DNA of 64,000 nucleotides from Nipponacmea schrenckii. Taxonomy: Eukaryota; Mollusca; Gastropoda; Lottiidae. The position numbers and the translations under genes are program-made. Shown piece by piece: positions 1-13,900 of the stretch; within the stretch, counting starts at the first letter, position 1, and each line of letters begins with the position of its first letter. The DNA is taken from positions 17,719,106 through 17,783,105 of the forward strand of contig JAUJPP010000005.1 in assembly GCA_030562195.1 (NCBI GenBank), given 5' to 3'. Under the pieces are notes generated by a model. The model had not been told where the DNA came from. It made no database searches and saw only the letters and a program-made list of their open reading frames with translations.

Positions 1-1117
1 AGATATCCAAAATCCCTTCTGAAGATTTCTTGGTAATCAAGTGAGCTTTATTGTGCCCAAATTTGACATCTCTATGATAAAAACTGTGGGAGATATCATG
101 GCTCAAAACAATTTTTTTACAAAATGAGAAAAAAGACTTTGAAGTTCAAGTGTTTATATTTTTAAAACTTTTTCATATATGACTTTGAATCCTATTGAGG
201 ATTTATTCATAATTATATAAACTTTAATGTGTTAAAATTTGACAGCTCTATCTTTAAAACTCTAGTTGTACTAGTAGTAGAAGTAGCAGAAACATTGTCA
301 ATTGAACAACATAGCATGTATTATTAGTATTGACTTCTATATAGCAGAGTTTATTATTTCTTGCAATGATTCATTGACTATGTTTGTTCTTTGTTTTTCC
401 CATAGTAATACCACAGATTCCGTTTTTTTTTTAACCATTTTTAAGAAATAAGTTCATTTAAATGAGAAAATTACGAAAAAAAACTAAGAAAATACGGTAA
501 ATGTCCCGTACGTAAAAATTCGTAGACTCGTTTATCACGCATTGAACATTTTCCTATGTCAGTAGCGACTAGTCCGATCGTGTCTACATTATTGTCCAAG
601 TGCGCATGCTCACTAATAGATGGCGCTGCATAAAACATGCGCAATACAAAATTTATCTCATTATATATTCATTGCCCTCAATTATTTATTCTATTGAACT
701 CGGTCATTCCAAATATGGTATTACTCGTGTATTTTGTAGTCGGCTTCTGTCGGTGATTACCGGAGCTAGCATTAATAATCAGAGTTATCTCCCTTTTACG
801 GAAATAGCCACAATCACCAGCTTTCAACCGGTATCAACAACATGGCTTCCAATACATTGTCGGAGAAGTTATGGACATTTAAAATACGTCTATTTTGGCG
901 TTATTTTTATACAATAATCATTTTCTGGTCGTTGTTAGGAAGATAAAAACATGATTTTCGGTGACTAAATAAATGTTTTTGAGAAATAAAATGGATTGAT
1001 CGTATTTAGAAGATATTAAATAAGTTGAAACTATGAAAATGTAATTTTTGATTTTTTTTTAATTTTTGTCCAATTCTCGTGTACTGTCTAGCCTTAAATC
1101 AACTATTAAAGGGATTG
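1..1117. other. No gene recognised
   Basis: A+T-rich sequence with no exon I can support. It may hold 5' exons or the promoter of the downstream POMGNT1-like gene, but I see no convincing coding similarity, TATA box or signal-anchor exon. A somewhat less A+T-rich stretch near 540-840 has no recognisable product. Confidence 0.5.
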
Positions 1118-1376
1118 TAAAGAGGTTTTCTAAATTTTTAAAGAGGTTTTCTAAATTTTTAAAGAGGTTTTCTAAATTTTTAAAGAGGTTTTCTAAATTT
1201 TTAAAGAGGTTTTCTAAATTTATTGTATGTATGAGGTTTTCTAAATTTTTAAAGAGGTTTTCTAAATTTATTGTATGTATGAGGTTTTCTAAAATTTTAA
1301 AGAGGTTTTCTAAATTTGTTATATGTATGAGGTTTTCTAGATTTTTAAAGAGGTTTTCTAAATTTCTTATATGTAT
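1118..1376. repeat. 21-bp tandem array
   Basis: Units of AAAGAGGTTTTCTAAATTTT plus one T are repeated, with a variant unit carrying a TTGTATGTATG insert. Both strands stay open across it (KRFSKFL repeats on +, ENLFKNL on -), which is a by-product of a unit length divisible by three. The flank (1378-1402) resembles sequence at 5759-5780 and 56685-56700, so the array sits in an older dispersed repeat. Confidence 0.85.
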
Positions 1377-1603
1377 AGGGGATACTGATAGCATCAATTT
1401 TGCACCATTCGAATTTTCAATAACATGTTCCTGCAATTCTAAAATGTCTAAACTTGGTCAAATTGAGTCTATGTTCATCAGTGGACTTCAAAACTATATG
1501 AAAAAATCCTTCTATTAGAAATAAAGATTATAATTCTTAAAACTAAGTAATTCTGAAACTCAAGTTCTTCAATTATTACTGAGTTTAATGCATTTATCTT
1601 TAG

Positions 1604-1615
1604 TCATGGCAACTG
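1604..1615 (+). CDS. Possible 12-nt microexon of the POMGNT1-like gene
   Basis: A TTTAG acceptor is followed by TCATGGCAACTG and a consensus GTAAGT donor. Its last base plus the first two of the exon at 1762 make GTG, giving ATG-GCA-ACT-GTG-GGA in frame. This could be an internal microexon or carry a start codon. The phase match has a one-in-three chance of being accidental and there is no protein similarity, so this is weak. Confidence 0.25.
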
Positions 1616-1761
1616 GTAAGTCCAACCAATGAATATGAAATACTGTTATTAACCAAGTTTGAGACTCTAAATTTTACGTCCATTCCAAGAGGTGGTAAAC
1701 CTTTAAAACCCCGTTTCAGACGATAGTACAGGTAAATAATAAAATATATTTATATTGACAG

Positions 1762-1945
1762 TGGGACAACAACATAGTGTAGAGTTATTATTACCTGATG
1801 TAGTATATAAAGCTCAGATCAGTATGGGTCAGGTGTTATTAAATTGTGGGTATGAAGGAGTTTGTAAAACAGACAGTTTCCCAGTTCGTATTGATACCGG
1901 ACAATCCGAACAAATATCATTTCAAATCTGTGTTAATGGACATAT
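1762..1945 (+). CDS. POMGNT1-like exon 1 (of those seen): stem start
   Basis: Begins after TTGACAG and needs one base from an earlier exon; ends CAT AT before GTAAGT. Encodes VGQQHSVELLLPD through FQICVNG, with two cysteines spaced as CGYEGVC. It corresponds to the beginning of the stem domain. Confidence 0.7.
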
Positions 1946-4900
1946 GTAAGTATTTTTTTAACTTTCAGTCTGATTAAAATTAATTGACTGTGTTCATTAA
2001 CTTATTGTTAATCAAGCCACTTCAGTTTGGGTCTAAAACAGGCTCCTTGAACATTCGTCAGTTTAATGATACTGCAAGATAATCAAATCTTTCCCTTTTC
2101 TACACTGGGATTTTGTTACATGAACAAACAGTTCTTTCAAAATTCCTTATTTTATAAATTTTAATATGAAAATTAAACATACAAATTCAAATAATTACTT
2201 CAGAATTAATTATTGGTCTAATTAGCATTATTGGTGTTTTTCTGCAATAGATCACGTGACAAACTGAATACATGTCAAAGTCATTTATGTAGGTTTGTTG
2301 CATGATTTATTATTTTACACCCCAATAATGCTAATGAAACGAAAAAATTCTTATATTTATCTTTTTGATCCTTTTATCAACATAAATTCACTGTTTTATT
2401 TGAAATTGACACGAATCTCTGAAAGCATCATTGTGATGCCTTGACTACATCATACAGTTTATCGAAAAAAAATAAACGCTAGTTCATTGAAGTGAGTGAG
2501 AGTAGAAATGTAAATATCTTCTTATATACCTGAAGATTCTATGCTATAAAAGGTGGTTGATATATAATCGTTCCAATACATCGTGAATATTGTTCAACAC
2601 CATGATGAAAAGGAGCTGTTCATCGATTTATCAGCAGTAGTCTTATCTCACAGTGTATTATCCAGTTAATAAGACATAGAAATAGGCATAGATAAAGAAG
2701 CACAAAGTATATGGATATACTATTTCTGTGACATTTGTCACCTCAACATTTAACTTGCTCATACAGGCAGCATTATCAAAGCAAAATATAATGTAACAGC
2801 ATTTTCCACACGTTGTGACTTGAGCAGGGAGAAAAAACGTTTCAATCCACAGCAAGTTACTTTATTTTAGATGAAAAATTCGAGACCGTGCCATTCCGAG
2901 AATCAAATAGAACATTAATATAATCAGTACTGTACCATGTTTCAGAATGATGAGTGATGCATTAAATAAAGGTGGTCGAGGTTTTAATGTGTTAGTCATA
3001 GATCCTGTACAATTACAGCCTACAGCAGCCATACATGTTGATACCTATAAGTATGGTAAGATAGGGCTTTCAGTTTATATTAAGGGGGTTGACAACCTTA
3101 TCGTTCGAGGTGTATTTCAATCAAGAAACGTATTAAGTTGATATCCATTCTATTTGGCATTAAAAGAAACTCATCTAGTAAAAATTTTAGCTCAATCGCT
3201 TCAGTAGTTTGTCAGATATCGGTCCGTAAAGATAATCTATTTATGGAACACAATGGGGTAATCCTCTATGTAGACGTACAAATTACGTTGTCAGTTGACA
3301 TTTTTGAGTACTACATCATCAGCTAAATAAACCTTTTCTATGTTCGTCCAATGACATTGCTTTTGTCGATCAGATTTGCATTTGGGGAATCCAGAAGTCC
3401 CATGATTTCCCATAAATCTTTACGTCACAGAAATTTTATGATTGGTGGGTAGGGGTGTTTTAACATGTGCTAAACCATTGTTTTAGCACTCCAATTGTGT
3501 GGATATCGGTTCATATCGATGCCTGAAAGGTGCTTAAAGATTTCTACAGCATGAAAGACAATCTTTTAACAACATGATCGTTAATTACGTAAGGTTTACA
3601 TGAGTTGAAAAAAACTGCCGTTTTTCCAAAAGCATATCTTGCTTACAATTTATCCGATTTTTACAAACTTTGGCTTCAGCTAAGGCTTACGATGTCCTCT
3701 ATAACTTTACATTGGCTTTTTTTTATAAAATGAATAGTTTTTTAAAAATTCAATTTTTTCGTAAATGCACTCGCAAATTTTTGATTTCTATCAATATCTT
3801 CAAAACAAAACAAAATTTTCCAAAAAGCCAACGTAATTTTGTAGAGATACATGTAGACTTGCGTTGTGCAAAATTTCAACCTTCTATATTAAATAGTCTA
3901 GTAGATATGCTAATTTCGAATAATTGACGTTTTTTTCTTTCATCTTTCATACCCTATATCTCAAAGTTGAGATGTCATAAAGAAATAAATTTTATATTTT
4001 TGGATAGCTGAAAGTCCCCTCTTTCCATTGATATTTAAATATTTCAGATAGGTGGAAAAGAAGTGGTTGAAATCGTCTATTTTTTGTACATAGGTTTAGG
4101 GTTGTCAACCCCCTTAAATGGCATTTAACAAAATTAATAGGCATAGAAAGATAATTGTATCCATTAGGGGACATTTCAATAAAAACCTTGGATATTTAGC
4201 CACAAACCCTTCTAATATCTTTTATGTCAATTTTACTAGCAATTTCATTTACACATTTGCAAATATAATGGGTGAGGTCAAATCTCGTGTTAGTGTTCTG
4301 TGTTAGTGTTCGGTGTTAGTGTTAACACCATTACATAACACAAAATTTGAACCCATTCTTCATGTTACTATACAGTTTACTCTGAGTGATCCGACACACT
4401 TGGTAATCTAACATTATTTTGGGGTCCCCATATATGTCGGATTACTTAGAGTACACTGTATTATAACACCAAATTAACTGCGTAACACTAACACGGAACA
4501 CTGACGTGACATATTTCTGTGAATTTGTGAGTCTTATTTGCAACATTCCAATATTTGATAAAATGGTGTAGAACTTGCAAAACTACAGTCACTCTTTACC
4601 CACGATCTGATTGAGTCTTATTAGTCAGTGTAAACCAGGTCCATGTTCAAAACCATTCATTTACCGAATGGAGAATGTTTGTCTGTGACAGGTTTGCCAT
4701 CTGTTTGTCTAACTGTATCTTAGTCGTTTTAGCTCAGATAATCAGTAATAATTCTCACACCTCTCTGTCAAAATTTGAAGCATAAATTCCATGTTTGTTC
4801 AGAATTATCCACTTTTGAAAGTTAGAATAACGGCTTGACTTGAGACTCCTGTAGAAAAGACTTATCAAGAAATAGAGAACGATGTTTGAAGGAATTATGA

Positions 4901-7900
4901 AACTTCTCCACTTCTGACAATTTTTACATATATTCAAGACCCAAATCAAACCTCAAAACGGAGATCCTCTCCCTTTTAAGTTTAACATAAGATAGAAGAA
5001 CAATTATACTGCATTTTGTTGTTTTCTATGTAAATGAATGTTTTATGGTATTAATGTGGTCATATATTTGATGTTATTGTAGACAGTACTGATTTAGAAG
5101 TATTCTTAGAATCATTAAATGAAGGTGATATTGTTATAGCTGTAGTCAGAGATGAGGCCTCTAGGAAGTATGAACCTTTTTATTCTAGTACAGTGAAACC
5201 TTTCTAAACCAGCAGGCTGTCGGACCCTTGATAAACAGTGGTAATACATAAATGCATAATTAATTGGATTAGTGATTAATTAGCACATGAGATATTCATT
5301 TCTCAATGTATTAACTTCAATTAATACCAATTTAGATGCTGGTTTAGAGAGATCAATTAACTATAGATTTACTACTTTGGGACTTGATTTCGAAGCTGGA
5401 TTGCTGTTTAAAGGGGATGCCTGATTACCGGGGTTTATCTCCTATGTATTTTTGTGATTCGGCAGGGACCTTTCCTAATATGCCGGTTTACAGGGAAAGC
5501 CAGTTTATAGAAGTTTTGGTTTGGAGAGGTTTCACTGTATATTCAAGTACTGTTTTTGATAAAATTAGATAACCATTTCCTTTCGTTATCTTTTTGTTTT
5601 GGTTGATCTCCATGGTAATTTTTACCAGCTTTGTACCAAGGTCACTAACAGGTGATATTTAAAGCTATTATAGCAGACATTCACACGTCACTCTTCCACC
5701 AAAATTTTCATTCGAGGGATTTTAAAGCAGGTTTTTTAAATTGATTTATGTGTTATCAGGGATACTAATAGCATCAATTTATTAATTGGATATCTGTGGT
5801 TTCTGCAATTCCACTAAAAGTAAGTGTTTGATGATGTCATTACTAAACAAATTTAGAAAACCTCTTAAAAAACACTTTAACTTGCTAATCTGCTGTCTTT
5901 GTGTTTAACTTTTAATGATGTGGGAACATCCCAGGGCTGTTGATTTGGTTCTATATGCCGGTCATGACTGGCAGTCATGCCAAAATGATCGTATGCTTAT
6001 AGGCTCCACATCCAATTGATAGAATTTCATGATCATTTTAGATTAAGTCATCCAGCTAAGGAATTGTTGAATAAACTAGGAAGTGGTCATATTCAGAACC
6101 TGAAATTCCGAGATGTTTGGTATTTTATTGGTCAGAGTGGAATTAACGGTTTTACAACATATGAACAGGTATTTTAATCTTGGTAGTAAAGATGAAGCTG
6201 TTCCAGTCTAAAACAATTCACTTTTTAATTTTTTTAGTTAAAATCTGTTATGTTAAGGCACACTTTACTCTAGATGTGTACAGGACAACAATTTTTATTA
6301 ATTTGAGCAAAAAAATATTTTGACCTACAAAAACAATTTTGACAAAAAGTGCACTATACATTAAGTTTTTAGTAGAACTTTGTTTTATTATATTGATTTA
6401 TTTATTGAATTGAATTGATTTATTTATAGATTTATTTATTGATTGATTGATTGATTTATGTTTTTTTTTATTTAGATAAGCTATGCTGGTGTCGATGGAG
6501 AATGGCCAAAAGCTATAGAGAAATCCTTTTGTGTACCTAAGAAAAGTAAGTTTCTTGTAGTTATTACTTATTAACAAATCATGTTTTTAAAGTGATAATG
6601 TGTCTTAGAATGAACATAAAATTTTAGTTCTCAAGAATGGTCAATATGAGTATATATTCATCAGTGACAGTGAACATACCTGGTGTCATAAATTAACAGA
6701 ATCTCTTAAAATCTGGAAAACTCACAAAACTAAGTCATTTGTGAATAACACTTAATCAATTTATTAAGCGTTTTGCTATAATCAGTTGCATTTATGATTA
6801 ATTACTAAGTCTTTTGGATGTTTATTTATTTTTTATGTTATTTATGGCAGCAGGTATATTTACTGATGAATAGAGCTCTTATTGGCCAAGTTTAAAATTT
6901 TCAAATTTCGTGTTCATTCTAAGACCTATTATCTCTTTAAATAAACTCAGAAAATTAGAAAAAAACATTTCATGTTAAATATTAAATAAATAATGTCTTT
7001 AAGAATGAACACAACATGTTAATTTACATAACAATTACATTTTCAAACCAATCCAACAGATCCAGATCCTCATTTCTCCATAAAATATTTGTTCCACCCT
7101 AGGCCTGAACATCTGGGAGATTCAATCCCTCCCTTCCACAAAATCTAACCTAGACCGAATATTCAGAAAAATTATCATAAATATTATTATTATTACATAA
7201 AAATATATACAAAAACTAGTTTCTTTATCTCTTTTACTAAAAGTGCAAACTGAACTTTAATTATCAAATAATCAACAAACAAAGTGCTAACCAGACTTTC
7301 TGAAAAATATTTTAATAAATTTCCTACATTGCACTGAAAATTAAGGGTAATAATAAAATAATATGACAACCGATAAAAGATACTTAATTGGATAAAGTCG
7401 ACCGTGGACAAGGACATTATTAAGGTTTCTATTTTTTGAGTATGCTATGACCAGTTTTTTGTTAAAGATAGTTGGGAATCTATTTTGCAACACAGAATAA
7501 TATTTATTAGAGTAATTTGGTTCTAATTCTCTCCCCTGTAGTAATTGGTAGACAGATTATTCCTGATCCCGAAGTCCATAGAAATGATAAAAGAAGAGAA
7601 TTCTGTAAAAAATATAAAGGATATTATGAACTGTGTGATCGTAAGTAGAATCAATCTTTTTCCTTCAGGTTCTCTATTCATATCTTCTGCCAACAAAACA
7701 TTTCTTTATATCTGACAAGCTTTCTTTATATTTGACAAGCTTTCTTTATATTTGACAAGCTTTCTTTATATTTGACAAACTTCCTTTATATCCGAAAAAC
7801 TTTTCTTTATGTCTGAAAAACTTTTCTTTATGTATGACAAACTTTTCTTTATATCTGACAAACTTCTTATATCTGACAAACTTCTTCATATCTGAAAAAC

Positions 7901-10900
7901 TTCTTTATATCTGAAAAACTTTTCTTTTTATCTGAAAAACTTTTCTTAATATCTGACAAGCTTTCTTTATATGTGAACAACTTTCTTTATATCTGAAAAA
8001 CTTTCTTTATATCTGAAAAACTTTCTTTATATCTGAAAAACTTTCTTTATATCTGACAAACTTTTCTTTATTTCTGACAAACTTCTTTATATCTGAAAAA
8101 CTTCTTTATATCTGAAAAACTTCTTTATATCTGAAAAACTAATTTATATCTGAAAAACTTCTTTATATCTGAAAAACCTTTCTTTATTTCTGACAGACTT
8201 TCCTTATATCTGAAATTTTTTTTCTTTATATCTGAAAAACTTTTCTTCATATCTGAAAAAATGTTCTTTATATCTTTGTATATCATCAAATAGGTGAATA
8301 CTTTGATAAGGTGTTTGGCATCTCAAAAACGATAGAAATGAGGTTTTTTATTTTCAATTGTCCATAGGTAAGGCCCCCAGCTTAAAGAACTTAGGACGCT
8401 CCGAGCTCTCACTACCCCAGTCCAAACTCCGAGTCAACAGACCCACTCTCACTACCCCAGTCCAAACTCCGAGTCAACAGACCCACTCTCACTACCCCAG
8501 TCCAAACTCCGAGTTGACAGACCCACTCTCACCACCCCAGTACAAACTCCGAGTTGACAGACCCACTCTCACCACCCCAGTACAAACTCCGAGTCGACAG
8601 ACCCACTCTCACTACCCAAGTCCAAACTCCGAGTCAACAGACCCACTCTCACAACCCCAGTACAAACTCCGAGTTGACAGACCCACTCTCACCACCCCAG
8701 TACAAACTCCGAGTTGACAGACCCACTCTCACCACCCCAGTACAAACTCCGAGTCGACAGACCCACTCTCTCCACGCCAGTCCAAACTCCGAGTCGACAG
8801 ACCCACTCTTACCACCCCAGTCCAAACTCCGAGTCGACAGACCCACTCTTACCACCCCAGTCCAATCTCCGAGTCGACAGACCCACTCTCACCACCCCAG
8901 TACAAACTCCGAGTCGACAGACCCACTCTCACCACCCCAGTACAAACTCCGAGTCGACAGACCCACTCTCACCACCCCAGTACAAACTCCGAGTCGACAG
9001 ACCCACTCTCACCACCCCAGTACAAACTCCGAGTCGACAGACCCACTCTCACCACCCCAGTACAAACTCTGAGTCGACAGACCCACTCTCACCACCCCAG
9101 TACAAACTCCGAGTCGACAGACCCACTCTCACCACCCCAGTACAAACTCTGAGTCGACAGACCCACTCTCACCACCCCAGTACAAACTCTGATTCCCAGT
9201 TCCTAATGATTCCTGGCTTCAAGTCTGTTGATAATACTTGATAATTTAATACTGTAGTTATTTTATATTCCAGCGGCCCATGTAGATGATATTATTACCC
9301 CAGTAAAGATACTTAGTCAACAATTAGAGACTAATAAGATATACTCTACCCCAATACTCATAATACCAGGTAAGTTTGTATCAGGGAAAGTTCAGATCTT
9401 ACATTACTTCAAGACTTCAAATATGAAGGCTGTTGATTTGACCATATAATATGTCTGTTTGCTCATCTAAAATTAATTAATCGGCTGCTGGGAACGCTTC
9501 CAGTTCAAATATTTGACTGTCTCAAACTACTTACATGTACTTTTAACAAACAATAGGAACATTTGGCACGATAATCCGTTATTTGTTTAATCCTATAGTT
9601 ATGCCATCAAATTTTAATCAGTCATTGATATTATTTTATATCAAGTCTATGCTACACCAACTATCATAAAGCATCATTATGAAATATCTCTTTAATTAAC
9701 TAAGTATTGTGAATATGTGCTATGTGAATTCAAAATAAAGAGACCATGTTGAACAATATTACAGGTATGAATCATAATGCTCTAGTTAGAACTCTACAAA
9801 CAACTCTGATGCAACCTGGCATCAATACAGATTTTGTGACGGTAGGACTATATATTGTTTGTGTTATTGACAATATTCATTTGTTAATTCATGTATTTGA
9901 TTGTAATGTTGTGGAGCTTTTATTGAATTCATTTCTTTGCCCTGGACAGAATTAATTATGGAAATGAATGGAGTTTTACGCCCCACTCTTCAGCCCCTGA
10001 TGGATAATGTCATACAGTGTGCGATGAAGAACATTGTGTATTTTTCAACTGTCTGTAACACATGGAAATGAAATGAATGGAGTTTTACGTCCAACGGCCT
10101 ACTCTTCTGCACCTTATGGGCTTATGAAGACGGGCAATGCCATGCAGTGTGCAATGAGGGAAATTTTGCTAGGGCAGCAGTATTAGCCTACTCTTTTTGG
10201 GATTTCAATTTGTCAAGTGATCTTTAACGTGCACAGCCTGTAGCACACAGGGCCTGGGTTTATTGTCCCATCAAGAACGATGATTTTTCTTTGTCAATCT
10301 TTCTGGCCTGCTGAAAATCAGGCCCATAGGGAAGAGATGGTTTATACTCACAATTGTACCCTACATCACTTCTGAAAAAATTAAAATATGATTTTATACA
10401 AAATTTTGCAGCAAGGTATGTGAAAAAATGTTGCAAAAACAATTTTTTTCCACAAAACTTTTATAGGAAATAAAGGAATTTGTAGCAACATGTAATTCTC
10501 ATCATCAAGCAGCCTAGATTAGCTTCAGAACAATGCTCTACTTGAATATTGAAACTTTGTAGATATTTTGGGATGAAAAGTTTCCAGAGTATGGGGAACT
10601 GGCTGGATTGTTCCACTTTCACAATCAATCTATGCCTGGTAGTCTTCGATATCAAGGTAATGTAACTGATAATGTCATTTCATATCTGTTAGTAGTCTTG
10701 GTCATCCAGGTAATATCACATCAATCAGCTCAACCTTTTCCAAAGTTCATTAGGTTCATTGATTGAATATTGCCCATCCATGAAAGGTCTTCACCTTGCC
10801 CAGTACATGGCACACAGGTTAGTTAGAAAATTAACAAGACAAAATAGTTTTCATTTTATAAAATTGATCTACTTTACTAACAATTTTCATCATCAATAAT

Positions 10901-13900
10901 TGGTTGTTTGAGATGGCATTTCCAAAATATAGATAATGCAGTAATAGCTTAATAAATATGGATTCACAAACTGGATGACATACATTTTCGTTTCTTATTT
11001 GTACAAATGAATTATCTTTGTAGATCAAATCATGAAAGCTATTGCAGCTGGATTAAGATTGTACCAAGAAAAGGTAATTTCAACCTTAGATCTTAAATAC
11101 CTTTGTAATCCTTTGGTCTCTTTATACCTTTGATTGTTACTGTACTCATTTATTTACTGTACATATTGTTTAGTCTTGTTATTTCATTCATTTCTCTTGA
11201 TAACACTGCCTGTATGAGCTTGTGAAACGTTAAGTTAATAAATGTCAGAAATAGTATATCCATATATACATAGTGCTTAGATAATTCTCTTGATAACACT
11301 GTCTGTATGAGCTTGTGAAACGTTAAGTTAATAAATGTCAGAAATAGTATATCCATATATACATAGTGCTTAGATAATTCTCTTGATAACACTGTCTGTA
11401 TGAGCTTGTGAAACGTTAAGTTAATAAATGTCAGAAATAGTATATCCATATATACATAGTGCTTAGATAATTCTCTTGATAACACTGTCTGTATGAGCTT
11501 GTGAAACGTTAAGTTAATAAATGTCAGAAATAGTATATCCATATATACATAGTGCTTAGATAATTCCCTTGATAACACTGTCTGTATGAGCTTGTGAAAC
11601 GTTAAGTTAATAAATGTCAGAAATAGTATATCCATATATACACAGTGCTTAGATAATTCTCTTGGTAACACTGTCTGTATGAGCTTGTGAAACGTTAAGT
11701 TAATAAATGTCAGAAATAGTATATCCATAAATACATAGTGCTTAGATAATTCTCTTGATAACACTGCCTGTATGAGCTTGTGAAACGTTAAGTTAATAAA
11801 TGTCAGAAATAGTATATCCATATATACATAGTGCTTAGATAATTCTCTTGATAACACTGTCTGTATGAGCTTGTGAAACGTTAAGTTAATAAATGTCAGA
11901 AATAGTATATCCATATATACATAGTGCTTAGATAATTCTCTTGATAACACTGTCTGTATGAGCTTGTGAAACGTTAAGTTAATAAATGTCAAAAATAGTA
12001 TATCCATATATACATAGTGCTTAGATAATTCTCTTGATAACACTGTCTGTATGAGCTTGTGAAACGTTAAGTTAATAAATGTCAGAAATAGTATATCCAT
12101 ATATACATAGTGCTTAGATAATTCTCTTGATAACACTGTCTGTATGAGCTTGTGAAACGTTAAGTTAATAAATGTCAGAAATAGTATATCCATATATACA
12201 TAGTGCTTAGATAATTCTCTTGATAACACTGTCTGTATGAGCTTGTGAAACGTTAAGTTAATAAATGTCAGAAATAGTATATCCATATATACATAGTGCT
12301 TAGATAATTCTCTTGATAACACTGTCTGTATGAGCTTGTGAAACGTTAAGTTAATAAATGTCAGAAATAGTATATCCATATATACATAGTGCTTAGATAA
12401 TTCCCTTGATAACACTGTCTGTATGAGCTTGTGAAACGTTAAGTTAATAAATGTCAGAAATAGTATATCCATATATACATAGTGCTTAGATAATTCTCTT
12501 GATAACACTGTCTGTATGAGCTTGTGAAACGTTAAGTTAATAAATGTCAGAAATAGTATATCCATATATACATAGTGCTTAGATAATTCTCTTGATAACA
12601 CTGCCTGTATGAGCTTGTGAAACGTTAAGTTAATAAATGTCAGAAATAGTATATCCATATATACATAGTGCTTAGATAATTCTCTTGATAACACTGTCTG
12701 TATGAGCTTGTGAAACGTTGTGTTAATAAATGTTAGAAATAGTATATCCATATATACATAGTGCTTAGATAATTCTCTTGATAACACTGCCTGTATGAGT
12801 ATGTGAAACGTTGTGTTAATAAATGTTAGAAATAGTATATCCATATATACATAGTGCTTAGATAATTCTCTTGATAACGCTGCCTGTATGAGTATGTGAA
12901 ACGTTGTGTTAATAAATGTTAGAAATAGTATATCCATATATACATGTACATAGTGCTTAGATAATTCTCTTGATAACGCTGCCTGTTTGTGTATTGAAAT
13001 GTTGTTTTTAAAAGATTTTAAATAATCGTGGTTCATCAATATCATTAGTCCCTTTTACACTATACCCTACAAGTGAGCCGTGCCAGGCTCGCATATTTTG
13101 AACCTTTTACATAATACGTTGAACAAGTGAGCCGGGCTCGCTTATTCACTGGAAGTAATGGAGCTCTCTAGACGGAAAGAACACGAAACAGAATCCAACA
13201 TGGCTGAAATGTGAACTTCCTAATTATTATGTTTTTGTTTAAAATGATTAATATGCGTATCAGGCAAAGAAAACTTCATATAAGGCAACGATCTAATCAT
13301 CTTGTTAGGTACCAATTCTCCAATTCACGCTTTTCTTTGTATTTGCATCGTGCGCCTAATGATAACAAACTTCCGGACATGCGCAATCAAAGTATTCAAA
13401 GTGAGCCAGGCACGGTTTGTGTTTAGACTATACTCAAAGCGTGCCAGGTCCCGACCGAGACCACCTCTTTTAGGTGGGCCAGGCCCGGCACTGATTTAAT
13501 CGTGCCTGGCTCACTTAGACCCTTTTACATTACGATTTTTTCTACCAAACTGGGCCTCATCTAGACCTGGCACGGATAAATTTTGTAAGTGTAAAAGGGG
13601 TTAGTGGTTATACAAATAAATTATTTTAAATTTTATCAAATATATTAACCAGATCTGATTTATTAATAAATTTTGATCTATTTATTTAAAATTATCCATA
13701 TTGAGTAGATTTATTTAATTTATGACTTTACTAAACTGAAAATTTTTTTTTAAGTCATTTCACTTATTTCTAACTGATCTTTAACGGAATAATAAAAAAG
13801 ATCTCTTCTTCAAAATCACTATAAAAAAAATTCCATTATAGAGAATTTTTTATCTTTTGACGGCATAATATATGTCTAAAATAGAATATCCTAAAACCAA

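Noticed and set aside
1059..1518. KRFSKFL / ENLFKNL repeat proteins
   Set aside because: Both strands open over a 21-bp array; no evidence of coding.
3670..3927. 85-codon frame as a transposase remnant in the TTAA element
   Set aside because: No transposase motif or DDE/DDD pattern visible; composition is that of random A+T-rich sequence.
8358..9241. Overlapping Pro/Thr-rich frames as a mucin-like gene
   Set aside because: Three frames are equally open because of the 40-bp unit; the real gene splices across this intron (7640 to 9274).
11150..13045. 631-codon minus-strand open frame as a gene
   Set aside because: It is exactly the 93-bp array read in one frame; no domain, no splice context, and it lies inside an intron of a supported gene.
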